From assembly GCA_945874095.1 (NCBI GenBank), contig CAMCFM010000132.1, positions 1-9,181 on the forward strand: a stretch of DNA of 9,181 nucleotides, written 5' to 3'. The DNA is from Candidatus Kuenenia stuttgartensis. GTDB taxonomy: Bacteria > Planctomycetota > Planctomycetia > Isosphaerales > Isosphaeraceae. The position numbers were made by a program, and so were the translations under genes. Below are positions 5,375 through 9,181 of the stretch, in pieces (positions within the stretch are counted from its first letter, which is position 1; every line of letters starts with the position of its first letter). The notes beneath the pieces are model-generated. The model did no database searches. It was not told where the DNA came from and worked only from the letters and a program-made list of their open reading frames with translations.

Positions 5375-6916
5375 ATGGGCATGAACCAGAGAGCAAGTTT
5401 CGCCGTCATCAATATTTGGGGTAACAAGGCCATGCAGGATGAGCAAAGTCAGGGTCAAAAGCTACCCGCCGTTTTAGGTGCGTGGACAGCACTTGCGGCG
5501 ATTGTTGGGTCGGTGATTGGCTCAGGGATATTTCTGGTGCCAGCCAAGGTGGCAAATGGAGTTCCATTTGTGGGCGGAATTGTGGCTGTGTGGTTGATCG
5601 GTGGACTGTTTAGCGCGGCTGGGGCACTCACTCTGGCTGAGTTGGGCGCGATGATGCCCAGGGCGGGCGGGCCTTATGAATATCTGAAGCGAGGTTTTGG
5701 CCCACTTTCAGGGTTTCTGTTCAGTTGGGCGGAATTCTGGGTGGTGCGAACTGGCTCCATGGCGACACTTGCAGCAGCATTCGCGACATATTTTAGTCAG
5801 TTGATGCCTCCGGTTGGTGGAATATCGCCCGTTTGGTGGCAAGCCATGGTGGCCATTATGGCGATGGCGGTGGTGGGATTGATCAATGTGAAGGGCACAC
5901 GCCATGGAGCACGGTTTCAGGTGGTCGGAACCATGCTGAAGATTCTGGCATTGTCCACGATGATCTTGCTCCCACTGATTTTAGGCAAAGGCACCACGGC
6001 CAACTGGAGCCCAGTGGGGCCTGATGCAGCACATCCGGCAACCTACACGGGTTTTCTGGCCGCAATGGTGGCTGTACTTTGGGCTTATGATGGATGGGTG
6101 AATGTGACCCCTCTGGCTGAGGAGCTGACAAATCCTCAGAAGCAACTTCCGCGAGCGATGGCCGGCGGCATCGCCATTTTGATTTTGCTCTATCTGGGCA
6201 CCACACTGGCCTATCATGCCGTTTTGCCGTTGGACATGGTCAAGGGCGCAAGTACAGTGAAGGGCTCGCCCAAAGTGGTGGCTGCGGAGTTCTGGCAAGT
6301 TTTGATTGGGCCAGCCGGTGTCACAGTGATTTCAGTCATCGTGATGGCATCAACATTGATCTCGTTAAACGGCAATGCTTTGACCGGCCCAAGGGCGTAT
6401 TTTGCAGTGGCTCGCGATGGTTATGCACCCAAGTGGCTGGAGCGGCTGAATCCGACGACATCCACCCCAGCGGCTTCGATCATCGCCCAGACACTCTGGG
6501 CCATCATTTTGACCTTCATCACGACGGTTCTGATCGTAGCCGAGCCTTCAGCAAGTTCAGGGCTTCCGCCGTGGATGATCGGGCTTTGGACGAAATTTCA
6601 CAACACTCCGCTATACGACGTGCTTTTCACCTACGTGATCTTTGGAGCCACAATTTTCTACATGCTGGCAGCAGCCAGCGTTTTCGTGCTTCGCAAACGC
6701 GAGCCGGATCGCCCAAGGCCTTTCAAGGTCCCGCTTTATCCATGGACACCGATTCTCTTCTGTGTGGCCAGTTTCGTACTTTTGGCAAGCATGCTGGCAC
6801 AGGATCCTGTGGAGTCGATTGCCGGGTTGGGGTTGATTGCCGCCGGTATACCATTTTTCTATGGGTTTCAGTGGTGGCGTAAACGGTCATCGGTTCAGCA
6901 TCAGGAGCAGTCTTAA
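5375..6916 (+). CDS. APC-superfamily amino acid permease, LAT/SteT-like
   Basis: The product has 513 residues and is an inner-membrane secondary transporter for amino acids. The family is clear: TM1 contains IVGSVIGSGIFLVPAKVA (43-60) with the GSGIF substrate-backbone-binding motif, followed by ELGAMMPRAGGPYEY (89-103). The TM6 region has LWAYDGWVNV followed by AEELTNPQKQLPRA (235-261), typical of the LAT branch. Later come LTGPRAYFAVARDGYAPKWL (336-355) and the terminal FKVPLYPWTPILF element (450-462). I count about 12 hydrophobic segments, and length fits the family. The start is uncertain: ATG 5375 has GAGG five nt upstream and ATG 5381 shares it; ATG 5432 would give a more family-like short N-terminus but has only AAGG very close. 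Substrate specificity cannot be read. The amidase gene follows after 3 nt, implying co-transcription. Confidence 0.9.
   Translation: MGMNQRASFAVINIWGNKAMQDEQSQGQKLPAVLGAWTALAAIVGSVIGSGIFLVPAKVANGVPFVGGIVAVWLIGGLFSAAGALTLAELGAMMPRAGGPYEYLKRGFGPLSGFLFSWAEFWVVRTGSMATLAAAFATYFSQLMPPVGGISPVWWQAMVAIMAMAVVGLINVKGTRHGARFQVVGTMLKILALSTMILLPLILGKGTTANWSPVGPDAAHPATYTGFLAAMVAVLWAYDGWVNVTPLAEELTNPQKQLPRAMAGGIAILILLYLGTTLAYHAVLPLDMVKGASTVKGSPKVVAAEFWQVLIGPAGVTVISVIVMASTLISLNGNALTGPRAYFAVARDGYAPKWLERLNPTTSTPAASIIAQTLWAIILTFITTVLIVAEPSASSGLPPWMIGLWTKFHNTPLYDVLFTYVIFGATIFYMLAAASVFVLRKREPDRPRPFKVPLYPWTPILFCVASFVLLASMLAQDPVESIAGLGLIAAGIPFFYGFQWWRKRSSVQHQEQS
6903..6907 (+). promoter_or_regulatory. Ribosome binding site for the amidase inside the permease 3' end
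   Basis: AGGAG overlaps the last codons of the permease gene, 12 nt before ATG 6920. Placing the downstream site within the upstream gene, with a 3-nt gap between genes, supports translational coupling. Confidence 0.55.
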
Positions 6917-6919
6917 ATC

Positions 6920-8746
6920 ATGCGTGACACACGTTCAGGCCAGCATCCAGATTTAAACCGGCGGGCTCTTCTCAAAAATGCGTCGATGATCATTCCGACT
7001 ACTTTGGTAGCAGTCCAGACTGCCCATGCTCTGGATGATCCAGCCAAGTTAGCCGAACCGAAAAAAACGGTTGAGAAACAGCCTGAAGCTCCGGTGGTTT
7101 CGCCCAACGAGCTTGAAATTGATAGACGAATGGCGACTATCACAGCTCAGTTTGGCGAGCATTTGACGCCGGATCAAGCCAAAGCGGTGCGTGGCGATGT
7201 TTCGGCCAATTACTTTCGGGCCAAGCGGTTGCGTGCCGTAACGCTGAACGACTTTGACGGCCCGTTCACAGCCTTCCAGCCGTTTCGTCAGGAGCTGCCG
7301 AAAGTTGGATCAGATCGGCCTCTATCCACTGTGATTGCAGCCAAGCCGATGGCTTTAAACGATGACCTGGCATTTGCGACAGTCGCCGATTTGGCAGCAG
7401 GACTGCGGACTGGCCAGTTTACAGCGGTGGATCTGGCGAAATTTTACTTGGCGAGGCTTGAGAAATATGGTCCGAAGCTGAACTGTATTGCCACGTTAAC
7501 AACAGAAACGGCGATGCGTCAGGCGGAGGCTTCCGACAAACGATTCAAGGCCGGTACGCCGCTTGGGATTTTGGACGGCATACCATTTGGTGCAAAGGAC
7601 TTACTCTCAGCCAAAGGCTATCCGACATCGAACGGCTGTGCGCCGTATGTCAAGCGAGTGGTGGATGTGGACAGCACCGTGATCAAACGCTTGACGGATG
7701 CCGGATCAGTTCTGGTGGCCAAGCTGGCGATGGTGGAATGTGCTGGAGGGTTGGGATATCGCCAGGCGAATGCCAGTGCGTTTGGGCCTGGGCTCACACC
7801 ATATAATGTTAAGCATTGGTCAGGCGGGAGCAGTTCCGGGAGCGGTTCGGCGGTGGGGGCAGGGCTGGTTCCGTTTGCGATTGGAAGCGAGACCTGGGGA
7901 TCGATCTCGACTCCGGCCAGTTACTGCGGTGTCACGGGTCTGCGTCCAACATATGGCCGAGTCAGTCGTTATGGAGCTTTTGCTCTGAGCTATACGCTCG
8001 ACAAAATCGGGCCGATGGCACGTTCGGTTGAAGATGCTGTGCACGTGCTCAAGACAATTGCCGGTACGGATCCAGAAGATGGATCGACTGCGAATCAGGC
8101 ATGGACGGGGTCCGATCTGAAGCCGGGGCATCGGTTCAAACTGGCCATTTTGAAAGATGGGGTAGCCAAGTCTCAGCCAGCTGTGAAGGCGAATTTTGAG
8201 AGGGCATTGGAGATATTCCGGAAAGTGGCGGACGTGGTCGAAATCGATATGCCCAGCGGACCTTTTGCAGACGTCCTGTTGACGATTCTGGCGGCTGAGA
8301 GTGCATCAGCGTTTGAGGAGTTGGTCGATTCAGGGCTGGTTCGGCAAGTCACAGCACCTGAAGACAAGATTGGTGGATATGCGGATAAAACCGTTCCAGC
8401 AGTAGATTTTGTGCGTGCTCAGCGATTGCGTGGGCCTTTGTGCAAAGCCTTCGACACGTATCTGGCGCCTTACGATGCGGTTTTAACCGTGCCGACGGCA
8501 CAGACGGCCTATCCGATCGACCGCGATTTTGGGTCACCGTTCACGAATAAAAGCCTTGGTGGGCCGGGGAACCTGTGTGGAACACCATCGTTGATTTTGC
8601 CTTCAGGGTTGGATGAAGCGGGTCTGCCGACATCAATCCAGATGGATACAAGAGCTTACGGGGAAATGGTCTTGGCTCGATTGGGCCATTACTATCAGTC
8701 GCAAACCAAGTGGCATCAGCAGAGGCCAGATCTGACAAAGATTTGA
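6920..8746 (+). CDS. Exported amidase-signature family hydrolase (GatA-like fold)
   Basis: The product has 608 residues. It hydrolyses a carboxamide C-N bond; the substrate is unknown. The Ser-cisSer-Lys triad is visible: Lys226 in IPFGAKDLL (221-229), cis-Ser304 in GGSSSGSGS (302-310), and nucleophile Ser328 in GSETWGSIS (322-330). The 24-residue spacing of the two serines equals that in fatty acid amide hydrolase (217/241). The following CGVTGLRPTYGRVSRYG and LDKIGP (336-365) are standard for the family. The usual GSDTGGSIR is altered (D to E, G to W, R to S). A Tat-like leader, LNRRALLKN (12-20) plus a hydrophobic stretch ending AHA (35-37), indicates export. It is longer than cytoplasmic GatA (about 480 residues) because of the leader and an extra region, about 40-150, of charged helices. 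This argues against a role in tRNA-dependent amidation. It is co-transcribed with the amino acid permease. Confidence 0.88.
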   Translation: MRDTRSGQHPDLNRRALLKNASMIIPTTLVAVQTAHALDDPAKLAEPKKTVEKQPEAPVVSPNELEIDRRMATITAQFGEHLTPDQAKAVRGDVSANYFRAKRLRAVTLNDFDGPFTAFQPFRQELPKVGSDRPLSTVIAAKPMALNDDLAFATVADLAAGLRTGQFTAVDLAKFYLARLEKYGPKLNCIATLTTETAMRQAEASDKRFKAGTPLGILDGIPFGAKDLLSAKGYPTSNGCAPYVKRVVDVDSTVIKRLTDAGSVLVAKLAMVECAGGLGYRQANASAFGPGLTPYNVKHWSGGSSSGSGSAVGAGLVPFAIGSETWGSISTPASYCGVTGLRPTYGRVSRYGAFALSYTLDKIGPMARSVEDAVHVLKTIAGTDPEDGSTANQAWTGSDLKPGHRFKLAILKDGVAKSQPAVKANFERALEIFRKVADVVEIDMPSGPFADVLLTILAAESASAFEELVDSGLVRQVTAPEDKIGGYADKTVPAVDFVRAQRLRGPLCKAFDTYLAPYDAVLTVPTAQTAYPIDRDFGSPFTNKSLGGPGNLCGTPSLILPSGLDEAGLPTSIQMDTRAYGEMVLARLGHYYQSQTKWHQQRPDLTKI

Positions 8747-8752
8747 ACAATC

Positions 8753-8780
8753 CACAGACTGAGGGCACCCATCGGCTGTG
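8753..8780 (+). terminator. Hairpin downstream of the permease-amidase operon
   Basis: CACAG (8753-8757) pairs with CTGTG (8776-8780), and CTGAGGG (8759-8765) pairs with CCATCGG (8769-8775) with one mismatch, one wobble and a bulged A, closing on a 3-nt loop. It begins 7 nt after the amidase stop. The next bases are not a T-run, so termination is likely but not textbook. A much weaker TGGC/GCCA stem with five Ts follows at 8790-8808. Confidence 0.45.
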
Positions 8781-8797
8781 AATCATTCGTGGCGGAT

Positions 8798-8826
8798 TTG
8801 CCATTTTTCGTGATTTTTGCTATTTT
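8798..8826 (+). promoter_or_regulatory. hisS: Sigma70-like promoter with extended -10 upstream of the hisS-like gene
   Basis: The -35 is TTGCCA (8798-8803, five of six), the spacer 17 nt, and the -10 TATTTT (8821-8826, four of six) preceded by TGC, an extended -10. Transcription would begin near 8833, leaving a leader of about 32 nt. This suggests that the synthetase gene is transcribed separately from the permease-amidase operon. Confidence 0.5.
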
Positions 8827-8864
8827 GACAGGGGTAAACCCTGCGGATCAAAAATGGCGGAGAG

Positions 8865-9181
8865 ATGGGAGATAGCCCCTTGTTGATTGATGCGCGTGTG
8901 GCCAGTGGGCTGCGCGACCTACCACCGAGTCTGGCCAAGCCTCGAGAACGACTTGTTGACCAGTTTCGCCGGACGTTTCGCTCGTTTGGGTTTCAGCCGA
9001 TTGAAACTCCTCACATTGAGCGTAAAGAGGTCCTGACTGGCAAAGGTGCTGGCTCTGAGGAAGTTCTCCGCCAGATTTTTGATGTGGTCAACACCGGTGG
9101 AACGCCTGGCGAACTCGCCTTGAGGTTTGATCATACCGTTCCCCTGGCACGGTTTGTGGCAGCACACATCAACGAAATTGG
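8865..9181 (+). CDS. hisS: Histidine--tRNA ligase, N-terminal part (partial)
   Basis: The first 105 residues are present; the gene runs off the window. The product belongs to class II aminoacyl-tRNA synthetases and would charge tRNA-His in the cytoplasm. Visible family features: GLRDLPP (15-21), motif 1 region with FRRTFRSFGFQPIETPHIE (34-52), EVLTGKGAGSEE (55-66), and LALRFDHTVPLARFVA (84-99), the motif 2 region. The last resembles eukaryotic and archaeal HisRS (LRYDLTVPFARY), not the common bacterial LRPEGT form. HisZ, the ATP phosphoribosyltransferase regulatory paralogue, shares this region and cannot be excluded without motif 3. ATG 8865 is chosen because an in-frame TAA lies at 8835-8837 and no ATG, GTG or TTG lies between; GGAG/GGCGG just upstream is a close-set ribosome site. 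Confidence 0.85.
   Translation, partial: MGDSPLLIDARVASGLRDLPPSLAKPRERLVDQFRRTFRSFGFQPIETPHIERKEVLTGKGAGSEEVLRQIFDVVNTGGTPGELALRFDHTVPLARFVAAHINEI

Noticed and set aside
6920..8746. Identification as GatA of the tRNA-dependent amidotransferase
   Set aside because: The Tat-like leader, about 110 extra N-terminal residues, the altered nucleophile loop and the absence of gatB/gatC neighbours argue for a separate exported amidase.
8790..8808. TGGC/GCCA mini-hairpin followed by five Ts as the operon terminator
   Set aside because: A 4-bp stem is too weak, and the bases overlap the better-supported hisS promoter. The 8753-8780 hairpin is the stronger candidate.
8800..8858. 9-bp inverted repeat (GCCATTTTT / AAAAATGGC) that could sequester the hisS ribosome site
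   Set aside because: The left arm overlaps the -35 and spacer of the predicted promoter, so it would not be in the transcript.
1..9181. CRISPR arrays, insertion sequences, tRNA or rRNA genes
   Set aside because: No regularly spaced direct repeats, transposase-like frames, terminal inverted repeats or tRNA-like cloverleaf segments were seen on either strand.

Overview
The window most likely comes from a planctomycete (class Planctomycetia). The evidence is: (a) a secreted HEAT-repeat protein of the type found in Pirellula/Verrucomicrobium c-type cytochromes; (b) a large secreted protein whose N-terminus carries a basic stretch followed by an LxxRxL-type motif (LDERVLMA), common at the start of planctomycetal extracellular proteins; (c) a PEP-CTERM 'choice-of-anchor A' surface protein; (d) two proteins with twin-arginine (Tat) leaders; and (e) a histidyl-tRNA synthetase with a eukaryote/archaea-like motif 2. 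No species is claimed.

Layout. Positions 1-752 (minus) hold the N-terminal 250 residues of a secreted HEAT-repeat protein, with a good sigma70-like promoter at 837-865. Positions 753-1551 contain no gene; the second half is a strikingly A/T-rich leader with A-tracts, imperfect repeats and an 8-bp hairpin. Positions 1552-3030 (+) encode a 492-residue repetitive, beta-solenoid-like secreted protein, and 3190-4167 (+) a 325-residue choice-of-anchor A protein with a PEP-CTERM-like tail. A 10-bp inverted repeat (4175-4208) separates the latter from a convergent Tat-exported protein of unknown function (4247-5110, minus). Positions 5375-6916 (+) encode an APC-family amino acid permease, followed after 3 nt by an exported amidase-signature enzyme (6920-8746), then a hairpin (8753-8780). 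A promoter (8798-8826) drives the partial hisS-like gene from 8865 to the window end.

How the genes relate. The permease and amidase look like a two-gene operon: an exported amidase could release amino acids or ammonia from amides outside the cytoplasm and the permease could import an amino acid product, but the substrate is not visible in the sequence. The two surface genes are neighbours, both visibly more A/T-rich than their flanks, each with its own ribosome binding site and separated by a strong hairpin. They may be co-regulated surface or matrix components, but nothing in the sequence proves a shared function.

The most interesting parts are the surface-protein pair (repeat grammar of about 25 residues, a confined six-cysteine segment, an unusual C-terminal extension after the PEP-CTERM signal) and its leader. 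No CRISPR array, transposon, tRNA or rRNA was seen.
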